Shown here: positions 38,804 to 49,929 of the stretch, piece by piece
Numbering within the stretch: position 1 is the first letter of the stretch
Layout of the letters: each line of letters begins with the position of its first letter
NCBI GenBank assembly: GCA_937136395.1
Contig: CAKZOI010000021.1
Location: 206,261 to 270,260 of the forward strand
From: an uncultured Opitutia bacterium
Lineage (GTDB): Bacteria; Verrucomicrobiota; Verrucomicrobiia; Opitutales; Coraliomargaritaceae
Direction of reading: 5' to 3'
Length of the DNA stretch: 64,000 bases
Program-made: the position numbers and the translations under genes
The notes under the pieces: generated by a model
Told to the model about the DNA's origin: nothing
The model's database searches: none
The model's input: the letters and a program-made list of their open reading frames with translations, nothing else

Positions 38804-39337
38804 CTACTCTTCAGTCGCCAAAAGAATATCATCTGCACTGGAGACAACCGTGATCTCTTGACCTAGGAATTCCAATAAGATCTGTATGCGATCAGAGGAG
38901 GGGAGTTGTGCCAGAACTTGCCCATTGAGGCCTTTTAAAGAGCCTGACACAAATTCGATTTTTGCGCCTGGCTCAATGCTTGGATCGGGCGCTTCGATAA
39001 TACCCTCAGGCACATTTTCCTTAAGTTGGTTGATCAATGACTCGGGGATCGCCTTGCGCTCTCCCTGGTGCACTAGGCTCGACACACCCTGCGTATGAAT
39101 GATGCGACGGTAATTATCTTGGAGTGAAAATTTAGCGAAAATATAGCCCGGAAACATTGCCTCAACGAAGCGCTTTTTGCCCGATCGTGTTTTCTTTATT
39201 TGACTGATTCGAGGGCAAAAGACTTCGACTGCATCGATCTTCGACAGTATCGCCGCAGCAATATGCTCGCGTTTTGTTTGCGTGCGTAAACAAAACCACT
39301 CGAGTTGCTTTCCTGTATCAGTAGACGAAGTATTCAC
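38804..39337 (-). CDS. NusG/RfaH-like transcription factor
   Basis: 177 residues. The N-terminal NGN domain reads EWFCLRTQTKREHIAA...FPGYIFAKF, and a C-terminal KOW-like segment has EPGAKIEFVSGSLKGLNGQV. Specialised NusG paralogues of this size, such as RfaH and LoaP, promote read-through of long operons, often for surface polysaccharides. No such operon is adjacent. The housekeeping nusG usually sits next to rplK, so this is probably a paralogue. Confidence 0.8.
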   Translation of the reverse strand: MNTSSTDTGKQLEWFCLRTQTKREHIAAAILSKIDAVEVFCPRISQIKKTRSGKKRFVEAMFPGYIFAKFSLQDNYRRIIHTQGVSSLVHQGERKAIPESLINQLKENVPEGIIEAPDPSIEPGAKIEFVSGSLKGLNGQVLAQLPSSDRIQILLEFLGQEITVVSSADDILLATEE

Positions 39338-39391
39338 TACAAATTATGCTAGACCTGCTGCAGCTTGAAATACAACGGAAAAGCAAATGGC

Positions 39392-40708
39392 TTAACGATT
39401 GCCGCGCCCACGACCGCCGCCAAATCCTCCGCGACCTTCAGCCGTTCTTAGCGCCTCTTTTTGTTCATCGGTCAGCTCAGATGACTCCACATACTGTTCA
39501 AATGCTGCAGGGTCCTCACTTTTCCAAGTGGCGGCGACGCTCTTCATTAAGCGATCTCGCACCCAGTCACTAGAAACGGATTCCGCCCAAGTCATCGCAG
39601 AGGCAGGGTCTTCTTGAGCTGCTCGGAAAGTATAGCTAGCAACCGCACGGTCCAGCTCCGGAGACGCCGGAAGGCCGTTCAGCCATTCTGCAGAAGCGGT
39701 GAGGTCGTAACGTGTCCATTCACGTATCACTTCACTCGCCGCACGTGAGACTGCTGGATCTTCAACATCTAGTCCGCTGAGCCATGCGGCCGCAGCTGCT
39801 GGATCGCTCTCTGCCCATTCGCCAACAAGGGATGTTTTTAAACGAGTAGAGGCGGAATCCCCCAAGGACTCAATATAGGTGGCGGCGCTAGTGGGATCAA
39901 ATTTGGCCCATTCACTGACCAGTTCACGAGTCATATTCTCTTTAGTTTCAGGGTCCGATATCAGTTCAATCGCTAATTTTGCCTGTTCGATTTGTCCGTC
40001 GCGGGCCTGAGTTTCGATCACTTCAGCCATCATTTGATTTCGTATACGTTGCTCATCTCTCGAACTTGCGGGCAGTGTTTGTGCCGCTAAAAAGGCTGCT
40101 TGCGGATTGAGCGTGGCATAGCCTCGATACAGTGCGCGCATTTGCGAACTGTATAAGTGGTTCGGCTCGTCTGCTAAGGCGAGCTTCGCCCATGCCATCG
40201 CCGCAACAGGATCATCTTTTGCCCAAACTTCCAAGATGGCGACCTTAGCGCGCTCAGAATCTCTGAGTGAACCAATGCTTGCGGTGAGCCCATAGGCTTC
40301 TTGCGGATTCGTGCTCGCTAACTGACTCAGTAGTGCCGTGATCAAGCGCGCACGACTGGGGTCGGATGTCGGCAACGCAAATGCCTCATTTAAAAAATCC
40401 CTCGTTTCGCTCGGACTTAAGCTGTCAATACCAGCAAGCACATCTGCGAGCGTCATTTCGTTCCCTTCGAAATACGCGGTGAGCACTTCTCCTGCTTCTG
40501 TAATAAGAGTAGCCTCTGCGCCAAGTTCCGAGGGCGTGCTGCCGCCAATTGATTGCTCGCCAGTGACCGTGCGTTGAATCGCTGCTGCCGTCTGCGCGGG
40601 CGTCTCGGCTTCTACCGAAGAAGGCGCTATGGAGCGCCCATATATAAATGCTATGATAAGGCTGGCGAACCAGACAGTTAGGCCGATAAGGATTCGTGGA
40701 CGTTTCAT
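39392..40708 (-). CDS. Membrane-anchored DP-x-A-A-x-W repeat protein with a Gly/Arg-rich tail
   Basis: A 438-residue paralogue of the protein at 22714. It has an N-terminal anchor (about residues 7-25), then helical repeats with the signature WAxxDPxAAxxW (EVWAKDDPVAAMAWA, GEWAESDPAAAAAWL, EEDPASAMTWA-like). The tail is GGFGGGRGRGNR. This RGG-type tail is absent from the paralogue and is unusual for an exported scaffold. The function is unknown. Confidence 0.65.
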   Translation of the reverse strand: MKRPRILIGLTVWFASLIIAFIYGRSIAPSSVEAETPAQTAAAIQRTVTGEQSIGGSTPSELGAEATLITEAGEVLTAYFEGNEMTLADVLAGIDSLSPSETRDFLNEAFALPTSDPSRARLITALLSQLASTNPQEAYGLTASIGSLRDSERAKVAILEVWAKDDPVAAMAWAKLALADEPNHLYSSQMRALYRGYATLNPQAAFLAAQTLPASSRDEQRIRNQMMAEVIETQARDGQIEQAKLAIELISDPETKENMTRELVSEWAKFDPTSAATYIESLGDSASTRLKTSLVGEWAESDPAAAAAWLSGLDVEDPAVSRAASEVIREWTRYDLTASAEWLNGLPASPELDRAVASYTFRAAQEDPASAMTWAESVSSDWVRDRLMKSVAATWKSEDPAAFEQYVESSELTDEQKEALRTAEGRGGFGGGRGRGNR

Positions 40709-40768
40709 GAAGTGTAGTTTAGGGGTTTAGAATAAACACCTATCGGCACCTAGGCGACAAAGTTTCAC

Positions 40769-41310
40769 TCAATCTTCAACAATCGACAGTAAATCTCCAG
40801 GTTCGACCATTTCAAATAATTCGACCACATCGGAATTCAGCATTTCGATGCAACCACCGCTAAAAGGTTCGCCAATACGATCTTCGTGATTTGTGCCATG
40901 TATATAGACATAGCGCGCGTAAGTATCGCAGCCTTCACCAGTGTTTTTCCCCGCCTCAAGGCCATGTAGGCGTATTATTCGCGAGGTGATTAAATTACTG
41001 AACTGCTCTTCGGGCGTATACTGGGTATAATGCTTTGTCGGCATTCGCCCTTTAAAGACCATGCCAACGGGCGCTTCAGAACCAATGAAATCAGCTAGTT
41101 TGTGCAGGCCAAGGGGAGTCCCATATGAATCGGCGAGGCAAGAGGGCGCTTTTTTGGAAGTTGAAATACGAAAAATTCGCACAATTTCTCCATCATTGAG
41201 CAACGCCATCTCTTGACTTGCGATGGAAACGATCAACATTCGTTTGGTCGGCGTGATTGACAAGGCATCGCAGCTTTGTTTTACACGCCCGTTTTCATTT
41301 ATATAATCAA

Positions 41311-41317
<7 letters not shown>
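40769..41317 (-). CDS. L,D-transpeptidase (YkuD) family protein
   Basis: 182 residues with the YkuD core: YVYIHGTNHED (catalytic His) and SGGCIEMLNSDV with the catalytic Cys. Family members form 3-3 cross-links or attach lipoproteins to peptidoglycan. No signal peptide is visible from ATG 41317. That codon also overlaps the asd start at 41311, so the true start may lie further in (for example near residue 27). The location, cytoplasmic or exported, is therefore unsettled. Confidence 0.75.
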
Positions 41318-42324
<1,007 letters not shown>

Positions 42325-42330
42325 TATAGC

Positions 42331-42732
42331 ATGCTCGAACTCACCGGACATCTTCTTGATTTCGGTATGGTAGTGTTGCTCTGGCTCGTGCAGTTGGTCA
42401 TCTACCCAAGCTTTCTACGCATGGAGAAAGCGGTGTTGCTGGAGTGGCATCGCACCTATACCTTTCGTGTATCGTTCGTGATTATTCCCATGATGTTTGG
42501 TCAACTTGGCATTTGGAGTTACGCTGTGTTCCAGATGACGGACGGACTACGCATTACTGGGCTCAGCTTAGTATTCATATGTTGGATACTTACGTTTTGC
42601 GTGTCGGTCCCCCTGCATCGAAGGATCGAACACGGGGAGGGGAGTTCCGAGGTGTTAATGGCACTTGTCGATACAAACTGGTATCGAACTGTGTGCTGGA
42701 CTGGGGTCTTCGTTGTCGGGTTATTTAGGTAG
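42331..42732 (+). CDS. Small integral membrane protein
   Basis: 133 residues with about four hydrophobic segments (LLDFGMVVLLWLVQLVIYP, FVIIPMMFGQLGIWSYAVF, GLSLVFICWILTFCVSV and a final one). Loosely DUF1772-like; function unknown. It starts 6 bp after asd, so co-transcription is likely. Confidence 0.6.
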   Translation: MLELTGHLLDFGMVVLLWLVQLVIYPSFLRMEKAVLLEWHRTYTFRVSFVIIPMMFGQLGIWSYAVFQMTDGLRITGLSLVFICWILTFCVSVPLHRRIEHGEGSSEVLMALVDTNWYRTVCWTGVFVVGLFR

Positions 42733-42774
42733 CGGCAGACGTCCCGATCGCCATTACTGAGCTGATTGTTGCAT

Positions 42775-43188
42775 TCAACTTTCCCAGGCTGGTGGTATCT
42801 CGATCGGCTTACGATTTCCTTTTTTACGTATCCAGTTTACCATGCGCTGCACGCGAGGCATTCGAATGATACGAACTTGAACACGTCTTTTCGCTGGAAA
42901 GTCGATTAAACTCAACCCGATCAGGATCGATAGAATGCCTTGTCCTGGTAGAATCAACATCAGTATTCCGCTTAGTAAAAAGAGGCCACCTACGATATTT
43001 TTAGCCGCCTTGAGACACAGTCGTGCGATACTGAGCGTAGTGGCAGTTCTGATTGGTCGTGTGAAAAAATCAACCGGCAGGTTTAGGATAATGATCGGCA
43101 CGACTATCAAGGAGCCTATAAATGCCATCAAACTGATTGCGCCAAGTAGGGCGAACCATTCTTCATTGCTGCTTAACCATGCATACAC
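42775..43188 (-). CDS. PGPGW-like transmembrane protein
   Basis: 137 residues, two to three membrane segments, with LMLILPGQGILSILIGLSLIDFP in the middle, close to the PGPGW family signature (here PGQG). The C-terminus is basic and probably cytoplasmic. The start is GTG 43188, only 5 bp after the malQ stop, which implies translational linkage. Function unknown. Confidence 0.65.
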   Translation of the reverse strand: MYAWLSSNEEWFALLGAISLMAFIGSLIVVPIIILNLPVDFFTRPIRTATTLSIARLCLKAAKNIVGGLFLLSGILMLILPGQGILSILIGLSLIDFPAKRRVQVRIIRMPRVQRMVNWIRKKGNRKPIEIPPAWES

Positions 43189-43193
43189 GGCGA

Positions 43194-44717
43194 CTATCGA
43201 CCATAGAGGTAGAGCTGCTCACGTAAGTAAGCAGCACTGTTGATTTCCAGCTCATCTAATTGATATGCTTGATAACGCCATTGCCAATTTCCGACTGGTG
43301 CGCCGGGTGTATTTAGGCGTGCAGCGCTGTCCAAGCTCATCAGATCTTGCATTGGGAAGATGGCTAAATGCGCGCAGGACTGAATCGCTGTGCGAATCAA
43401 ATCCCAAGAAATTGTATCGCCGGAAACGCCTAAGTAGCGACGTATATGATCCTGTGAATCTTCGTCCAAACTTCGATACCAACCGAGAGTAGTATCATTA
43501 TCATGCGTGCCAGAGTAGACGACACAGTTGTGCCTGTAGTTGTGTGGCATATACGAATTATCAGACTCTCCGCCAAATGCAAATTGCAAAACCGCCATGC
43601 CTGGAAGGCCGGTCGCTTTGCGTAGTTCATTCACTTCATCGGTGATCACTCCGAGATCTTCGGCGACAAGTTTGGCATCTGGGCAGGCTTTGGCAATTGC
43701 CTGAAAAAGCTTCAAGCCTGGGCACTTAATCCATTTCCCTTTCTTGGCAGTCGTTTCCTTTGCAGGGACGGACCAATACGATTCAAAGCCGCGAAAATGA
43801 TCGAGGCGCACGATATCGTAAAAGGCGAGATTGCTGCGAATCCGATCAATCCACCAAGTGAAGCCTGTTTCTTTATGTTTTTTCCAATCGTAGAGTGGAT
43901 TGCCCCAGAGTTGACCATCAACTGAAAAGTAGTCGGGCGGCACGCCAGCGACAGCCTTAGGCTTGCCGTCTTTAGTCAATTGAAACAGTTCTGGATGCGC
44001 CCAAACATCTGAGCTGTCGAGTGCGACAAAAATGGGCACATCACCGAGAATTTCGACACCCTTGCTGCTTGCGTAAGTGCGAAGTTTTGCCAGTTGAGCA
44101 TAAAAGAGGTATTGGTAGAATACGTGTGCATCGGCAACTTCTTGCGTGCTTTCGCTAAGCTTTTGTTTTTTAGCACTGGTGTATGAACGATATTTGGCGG
44201 GCCAATCTAGCCAACACTGACCTTCGAATTCGGCCTTTAGCGCGGTATAGAGTGCATAGTCGTCTAACCAAGTTGCCTGTGCTTTTTTAAAGGCGCTGAG
44301 GCTGCCATAATCTTTAAAATGATCAGCGCCTGATTGCTTGAAACGCTCGTAAGCTTTTTGAAGAACCGGCCAGAACGCATGATAGAGCCAACCGTAGTCG
44401 ACTGTATCGCGTGGGAGCTCCTTGAGTGTATCTATTTCTGCTGGAGTGATTAACCCATCTGCAACCAGTGGTTCGAGGTCAATAAAGTAGGGGTTTCCGG
44501 CAAAAGCGGAGAAACATTGGTAGGGCGAGTCGCCGTATCCAGTCGGTCCAAGCGGGCAGATTTGCCATACTTGTAGGCCAGCCGTATGCATAAAGTCGAC
44601 GTAGCGATAGGCACTGCTACCCATGTTGCCAATTCCGGTATCAGAAGGCAGGGAGCTGAAGTGTAAAAGTGCCCCTGCGGAGCGTTCATTAAGCCAATTA
44701 TAGAGTGGTGCAGTCAT
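43194..44717 (-). CDS. malQ: 4-alpha-glucanotransferase (amylomaltase)
   Basis: GH77 disproportionating enzyme acting on maltodextrins and glycogen. 507 residues: N-terminal SAGALLHFSSLPSDTGIGNMG, PIFVALDSSDVWAHPELF, the nucleophile Asp in VRLDHFRGFESYW, the acid/base Glu in LVAEDLG, and the third Asp in YSGTHDNDTTLGW. The length is typical of the short bacterial form. It may serve glycogen or starch turnover. Its start is 10 bp before the stop of the upstream sulfatase gene's coding region on the same strand. Confidence 0.94.
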   Translation of the reverse strand: MTAPLYNWLNERSAGALLHFSSLPSDTGIGNMGSSAYRYVDFMHTAGLQVWQICPLGPTGYGDSPYQCFSAFAGNPYFIDLEPLVADGLITPAEIDTLKELPRDTVDYGWLYHAFWPVLQKAYERFKQSGADHFKDYGSLSAFKKAQATWLDDYALYTALKAEFEGQCWLDWPAKYRSYTSAKKQKLSESTQEVADAHVFYQYLFYAQLAKLRTYASSKGVEILGDVPIFVALDSSDVWAHPELFQLTKDGKPKAVAGVPPDYFSVDGQLWGNPLYDWKKHKETGFTWWIDRIRSNLAFYDIVRLDHFRGFESYWSVPAKETTAKKGKWIKCPGLKLFQAIAKACPDAKLVAEDLGVITDEVNELRKATGLPGMAVLQFAFGGESDNSYMPHNYRHNCVVYSGTHDNDTTLGWYRSLDEDSQDHIRRYLGVSGDTISWDLIRTAIQSCAHLAIFPMQDLMSLDSAARLNTPGAPVGNWQWRYQAYQLDELEINSAAYLREQLYLYGR

Positions 44718-44727
44718 ACGATGGAAA

Positions 44728-46548
44728 TTAGTTATTTTTGAACCTTTCAGCCAAACTCAATTGCATGCGAGCCTCATAGTCTTCGAGTTTAAGTTGTTTA
44801 ATAAAGGGGATGAGTGGGGCGGCATCGTCTCCGATCCAGTCCACGATATTCAAAATTTTCAATGTCGCATAAGACTTCTCACTGAGCATCGCTTTTAATG
44901 CGTTCAGTCCTTTGTCTTTTTGGCCATTGTTGACCAACAGCCATGCCGCCATGGCTCGCACTTCATGCGAGCTGTCAGCTAGGGCGCTTTCTGCGGATTC
45001 TACGTCATTGAGTAAGAAGCAACCAACCATCGCCCAGTAGCGAATGCCAGAGTCTGTGCTATTTAGGAGTTCACGTAGCTCAGGTAGGCGAGCCGGTTCT
45101 TCGAGGAGGGCGAGGTCGGCAGCCTCAAGTAGTGCTGGTAAATTGTAGAGCTCCGGATCACGGACCATTTCGTATATGGTCATGTTGTTGTCAGCGGCGC
45201 GCTTTATACTTTCGGATTCGGGTAAGAGGCCGGCATCGTAAATGGACATTTGCCACTCGCGCAGTCCGACCCGCATACGTGCGAGAATAGGTTGATACTC
45301 GGGGCTATCGATCAGGTTGTTGATGTTGTCCGGATCTTTACGTGTATCGTAGAGCTCTTCTGTCCAGCCTTTGGGGCTGAAAAAACGTGCTTCGACTTCA
45401 CTCGCATTGCCTGATTCGACATGCTCGACCCAAACCTGCGTTGCCCGCATCTTCCAGAGGTAATTCAGCTTTTGCATCCAGGGTGTATAGGGCATGTAGT
45501 TTCGGATATAGAGGTAGTGGCCATCAGTTACCGATCGAGCGTTCTCATTGCGCTCATCCATGCGTCCTCGAAATGAAAAGCAATAGCTTGGTTCTGGTTC
45601 AGTTGAAGCACCAAGGAACGTAGTGCCTTGCATTGTATCTGGTATCGGTGTCGACGTGAGACTTAACCATGTTTTTGGCATATCGACAAAACTCACGAGT
45701 CGGTCGACCTCGGAACCTGGGCGGTCGGCTGGCCAGATGGATTTATATTTCTCGGGAATACGTATGATCAGCGGACAGTGGAGGCCCGAACTGAATAAGA
45801 AGCGCTTGCTGCGTGGTAGCACGCCGCCATGGTCCGAGTTGTAAATGACGATTGTATTGTCAGACAGTCCAGAGGCTTCAAGAGTCTTTAAAGCAGCACC
45901 AATTTTAGCATCCATACGCTTCACTGCGTCGTGATACAGTGCATAATTCTGGCGCATTTCAGGTAAATCAGGATGGTAAGCACGTAGGGTGGTTTGCGCT
46001 GGATCGTGCTTCGTGGAATCGACCGCACCTTGAGCACGGCTTTCGTGAGATTCCTTCATGTTGATCACTTGCAGGAAGGGCTGATTGTTCTTCAAGGCCT
46101 CCCAGTTTACTTTCTTGGGATTATCCCAGCAGTCACTGTCTTTGCGACCGCCGATGTTGTAATCAGTCTTGCTGTCGTTGCCGACGTAATAGCCATTTGC
46201 TCTCAGCAGATCTGGATAATAGGCAATTTGATCATGTGGGATCTCGTGACGACTTCGCATGGGATGTGTTCCCATCGAAATGGCATTGATACCAGTTATC
46301 CAAGTCGAACGAGAGGGTGCGCACACCGGGGCACTGGCGTAGGCATTTGTGTATTTGAAACCTTCACGCGCTAATTGATCGATATGCGGGGTCTCGGCAT
46401 TCGGATTACCATAGCAGCCAATCCAAGCTACATTATTATCTTCGGAGGTGAGCCATAATATATTGGGACGATCTTCAAGTGGCGTTGCTGAACACAGCAC
46501 CTTCAATGAGATAGCGAGCAAAGCGGATATGATTAAGGGAAACTTCAT
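44728..46548 (-). CDS. Sulfatase (S1 family, N-sulfoglucosamine sulfohydrolase-like)
   Basis: A 606-residue exported sulfatase. After a signal peptide (MKFPLIISALLAISLKVLCSA), metal ligands lie in NILWLTSEDN and the formylglycine site is Cys76 in CAPSR. Further ligands lie in YNSDHGGVLPRSKRF. The C-terminal ~120 residues look HEAT-like (LADSSHEVRAMAAWLLVNNGQ). The sequence resembles heparan-N-sulfatase-like S1 subfamilies, common in marine Verrucomicrobia that use sulfated polysaccharides. The exact sulfated substrate is unknown. No glycoside hydrolase is adjacent. Confidence 0.87.
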   Translation of the reverse strand: MKFPLIISALLAISLKVLCSATPLEDRPNILWLTSEDNNVAWIGCYGNPNAETPHIDQLAREGFKYTNAYASAPVCAPSRSTWITGINAISMGTHPMRSRHEIPHDQIAYYPDLLRANGYYVGNDSKTDYNIGGRKDSDCWDNPKKVNWEALKNNQPFLQVINMKESHESRAQGAVDSTKHDPAQTTLRAYHPDLPEMRQNYALYHDAVKRMDAKIGAALKTLEASGLSDNTIVIYNSDHGGVLPRSKRFLFSSGLHCPLIIRIPEKYKSIWPADRPGSEVDRLVSFVDMPKTWLSLTSTPIPDTMQGTTFLGASTEPEPSYCFSFRGRMDERNENARSVTDGHYLYIRNYMPYTPWMQKLNYLWKMRATQVWVEHVESGNASEVEARFFSPKGWTEELYDTRKDPDNINNLIDSPEYQPILARMRVGLREWQMSIYDAGLLPESESIKRAADNNMTIYEMVRDPELYNLPALLEAADLALLEEPARLPELRELLNSTDSGIRYWAMVGCFLLNDVESAESALADSSHEVRAMAAWLLVNNGQKDKGLNALKAMLSEKSYATLKILNIVDWIGDDAAPLIPFIKQLKLEDYEARMQLSLAERFKNN

Positions 46549-46642
46549 AGGGGATCCTTAACTATATCTGAAAAACTAAATTAGACATAATATATATTGT
46601 GCGTATATAGCTTATGGCAATGCCTGCTCGAAGTCTTTATAT

Positions 46643-47911
46643 CTATTCAGCCACGCCCCAGCGCTTAGTAAATGGATAATAGATAAAAATGGCTTTGCCG
46701 ATAACCGCCTCATCGGGAACAAATCCCCAATAGCGACTATCTAGACTGTTACCTGAGTTATCACCGAGCGCTACATAGCTGTCTTCCGGGATGGTCAATT
46801 CACGTCCCTCGCCCAACAAGTTTCGATTGATGTAACCATTATATTCATCATCGCGTCGCGCATTGCGCTCAAATGCCTCCACTTCATCTCGTGGTTCACC
46901 ATCGACATATAAAGTGCCGTTGATGATTTCGAGTGTTTCGCCACCGACACCTCCGATACGTTTAATGTAATATTTGTCTACGCCACCTTCGATGCCTGGA
47001 ATATTACGTGTCCTAAAGACAAATGGATCCCCTGCGGCTGGTCGCTTGAAATGGTAGCTGAGACGATCGACAAACAAGGCGTCGCCCAAAGTTATGTCGA
47101 ATTCAATAACAGGCGCACCCGCATCGACTGATTTCTTAGTCGCGATGATAGGATTATCTGAAAGCGCATCGAGTGTTCTTGCTTGATGCATCTCGTAGCG
47201 CAATTGTCCGAGGCTTTGAGCTTCTGGGAAGAATACATCAGTGATTAGGTCGTCCAAATTAAACTCATACGGAACTCGTAGAGTCAGCGGTTGATCGTCC
47301 ACATAGAACACATATTCGCGTTTTTTCGCGGGCAGTATACCGAACCATTTACGACCATTGACGACTGAAAACCGTGCTACGCCCAATTGGTTCAAGTCTT
47401 GATCTGGAGAATTAGCAGCTTGTGAAAAAACAGGTATGCGGACATTGCCGGCCTTTGGACTGTCTAAACGAAAATGTGTGGCACCCAAGCCTAGTTTATT
47501 GGCCACTTTCTCTGAGGTTGATGGCGATGGATCGGCATCTTCATAGATCACCGCATTCATACCGCTATACGTTGGATACATCGAATTTGTCGGTATAATG
47601 AATGGCTGAAAAAAGAATGTGCGCACACCAATCACCAGAATAGCTGCAACAAGCCCGACTTCGATATTATCGTTCCAAAATGTTTTCGGATACATCTTTC
47701 CACCGATCTTACGAAGCAAGGCATCAAGCCGGTCCATCGCAGCTTCGAGTGCCTGAAGTTCCCCATCTTTTTTCTTCGAGAGCGTATCGACTTCTTCTAC
47801 AGCTTTATCCAGTTCCTCTAGGCGCCCTTCTGATATGACATCACGACGGTAATGATAAACTTTTGTTGCGGCGTGTAAGAGTTCTTTGGCTTGCTTGTGT
47901 AATTTGCCCAT
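46643..47911 (-). CDS. lepB: Signal peptidase I, enlarged form
   Basis: Removes signal peptides at the membrane. 422 residues, longer than the usual 250-320. An N-terminal coiled coil covers about residues 20-68 (LEELDKAVEEVDTLSKKKDGELQAL). A transmembrane segment follows at about 84-104, with the catalytic Ser110 in PTNSMYPT. A long insertion precedes the catalytic Lys in YYIKRIGGVGGETL (about 310), and the C-terminal box is LGDNSGNSLDSRYWG. It lies 59 bp after lepA on the same strand, the classic lepA-lepB order. Confidence 0.92.
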   Translation of the reverse strand: MGKLHKQAKELLHAATKVYHYRRDVISEGRLEELDKAVEEVDTLSKKKDGELQALEAAMDRLDALLRKIGGKMYPKTFWNDNIEVGLVAAILVIGVRTFFFQPFIIPTNSMYPTYSGMNAVIYEDADPSPSTSEKVANKLGLGATHFRLDSPKAGNVRIPVFSQAANSPDQDLNQLGVARFSVVNGRKWFGILPAKKREYVFYVDDQPLTLRVPYEFNLDDLITDVFFPEAQSLGQLRYEMHQARTLDALSDNPIIATKKSVDAGAPVIEFDITLGDALFVDRLSYHFKRPAAGDPFVFRTRNIPGIEGGVDKYYIKRIGGVGGETLEIINGTLYVDGEPRDEVEAFERNARRDDEYNGYINRNLLGEGRELTIPEDSYVALGDNSGNSLDSRYWGFVPDEAVIGKAIFIYYPFTKRWGVAE

Positions 47912-47970
47912 AGAAATGAATAATAACTGAGTAATGAATAATCGTTAAACGTTCCTTTAAATCTGTAACA

Positions 47971-49779
47971 TTAGCCACCGTCAGAGGTTTTCAGTATCTT
48001 AATGAAGGCGTCTTGAGGTATGGAAACGCTGCCAATGTTTTTCATGCGCTTCTTACCCTCTTTTTGCTTCTCGAGGAGTTTACGTTTACGAGAAATATCA
48101 CCACCATAACATTTTGCCGTCACGTCTTTACGATAAGCGCTAATGGTTTCACGGGCAACGATGTTTGAACCGACGCCTGCCTGAATCGCAATTTTAAACA
48201 TTTGCTTTGGAAGGATCTCCTTCAGTCGCTTGCAGAGTGCACGTCCCCTGCCCTCGGCTTTGTCTAAGTGAACGATCGACGAGAAGGCATCAACTGCCTC
48301 GCTGTTTACGCGGATATCAAGACGGCATAGTTTAGCCTTTTCATAACCAGCCATTTCGTAGTCCATCGATCCATAACCGTGGGTAATACTTTTTAAACGG
48401 TCATTGAAATCGACAAGGATTTCATTGAGCGGCAAGCGGCACTGCAACATGACACGTTGACCATCGATCGTTTCGGTGTGCTCGCAAAGTCCGCGCTTTT
48501 CAGAGACCAGTGCCAACACATCACCAATTGAATCACTTGGTATGTGGATCGATGCGACAATCATGGGCTCTTCAATAAATTCAATTTCTGCAGGGTCCGG
48601 CAGATATACTGGATTGTGAACTTCGATCATTTCCCCATCCGTTTTTGTGACGTTGTATACAACACTTGGATACGTCGAAATCACATCAAGGTCATACTCG
48701 CGACGAATGCGTTCTTGGATAATTTCCATGTGCAGCAATCCGAGGAATCCACAGCGAAAACCAAATCCTAGCGCGACGGAGTTTTCCGATTGATATACAA
48801 ATGCTGCGTCATTAAGTCGCAGCTTACCCATGCTCGCCTTGAGCTTATTGTAGTCACTGGTATCGATTGGATAGATACCGCTAAAGACCATCGGGCTGAC
48901 TTCTTTGTAGCCTGGGAGCATTTCTGCTGTAGGCGTTGCAGTGTGCGTGATCGTATCGCCGAGTTTGAGGTCTGCAACATCTCGAAGGTTCGTTACAATG
49001 TAACCCACGTCGCCTGCCTTTAGGCAGTCCTGCTTTTCCATTGCTGGCGAAAACTTACCGACTTCTTTGACCTGCATCTTGCGCTCATCACTCATTGTAA
49101 TGATCTGGTCGTTTTGCTTCACTTCTCCAGAGAAGACGCGCACGTAACAAATCACACCCTTATAGGCGTCGTAAATGCAGTCAAAAATCAAGACACGGAG
49201 CCCTTCAACATCCGCCCATCGTGGTTTGGGCACACGTTTGACTGCTGATTCGAGGAGGTCCTCAATGCCGATTCCAGTCTTACCACTAGTTAAAACCGCT
49301 TCATCGGCAGGTATCGCTAAGACATCTTCGAGTTGCACCATAATTGACGGCACGTCGGCACTTGGTAGATCGACCTTGTTAATCACAGGAATGATCTCGA
49401 GCCCTTGTTCTAGTGCGAGGTGTGCATTTGCAACGGTTTGCGCTTCAATCCCTTGTGCGGCATCAATGAGTAACATCGCACCTTCACAGGCAGCCAAACT
49501 ACGAGAGACCTCATACGAGAAATCCACGTGTCCGGGCGTATCGATCAAATTAAATGCGTAGTCCTGGCCGTCCTTGCCTTTGTAGACCATCGAAACCGGA
49601 TGGCTCTTAATGGTGATGCCGCGCTCGCGCTCCAAATCCATCGAATCTAGCAATTGATCCTTCATTTCGCGCATTTGCACAGTGCGCGTAAGCTCGAGGA
49701 TGCGATCCGACAAGGTTGTTTTGCCGTGGTCAACGTGAGCAATGATGCAGAAATTGCGAGTATGGTTTAAATCAGTCAT
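47971..49779 (-). CDS. lepA: Elongation factor 4 (LepA)
   Basis: A ribosome-associated GTPase that acts in translation under stress and in ribosome assembly. 602 residues: G1 AHVDHGKTT, G3 DTPGHVDF, G4 NKVDLPSAD, then EF-G-like domains and the LepA-specific C-terminal domain ending in QDAFIKILKTSDGG. Full length and intact. It forms an operon with lepB downstream. Confidence 0.97.
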   Translation of the reverse strand: MTDLNHTRNFCIIAHVDHGKTTLSDRILELTRTVQMREMKDQLLDSMDLERERGITIKSHPVSMVYKGKDGQDYAFNLIDTPGHVDFSYEVSRSLAACEGAMLLIDAAQGIEAQTVANAHLALEQGLEIIPVINKVDLPSADVPSIMVQLEDVLAIPADEAVLTSGKTGIGIEDLLESAVKRVPKPRWADVEGLRVLIFDCIYDAYKGVICYVRVFSGEVKQNDQIITMSDERKMQVKEVGKFSPAMEKQDCLKAGDVGYIVTNLRDVADLKLGDTITHTATPTAEMLPGYKEVSPMVFSGIYPIDTSDYNKLKASMGKLRLNDAAFVYQSENSVALGFGFRCGFLGLLHMEIIQERIRREYDLDVISTYPSVVYNVTKTDGEMIEVHNPVYLPDPAEIEFIEEPMIVASIHIPSDSIGDVLALVSEKRGLCEHTETIDGQRVMLQCRLPLNEILVDFNDRLKSITHGYGSMDYEMAGYEKAKLCRLDIRVNSEAVDAFSSIVHLDKAEGRGRALCKRLKEILPKQMFKIAIQAGVGSNIVARETISAYRKDVTAKCYGGDISRKRKLLEKQKEGKKRMKNIGSVSIPQDAFIKILKTSDGG

Positions 49780-49929
49780 TTAGGTAGGAAACGCGTTAAA
49801 ATCACGTTCATTTCGGAAAGTTCAACACTTGAATGAAAAACAAAAAGGTCGAGGGTTAAGCCGTCCCCGATCTTGTCTTCAAGAGTTAGGGTGGCTTGAC
49901 GCCTCGACCGCTAAGGTATCGAGCTGGAT

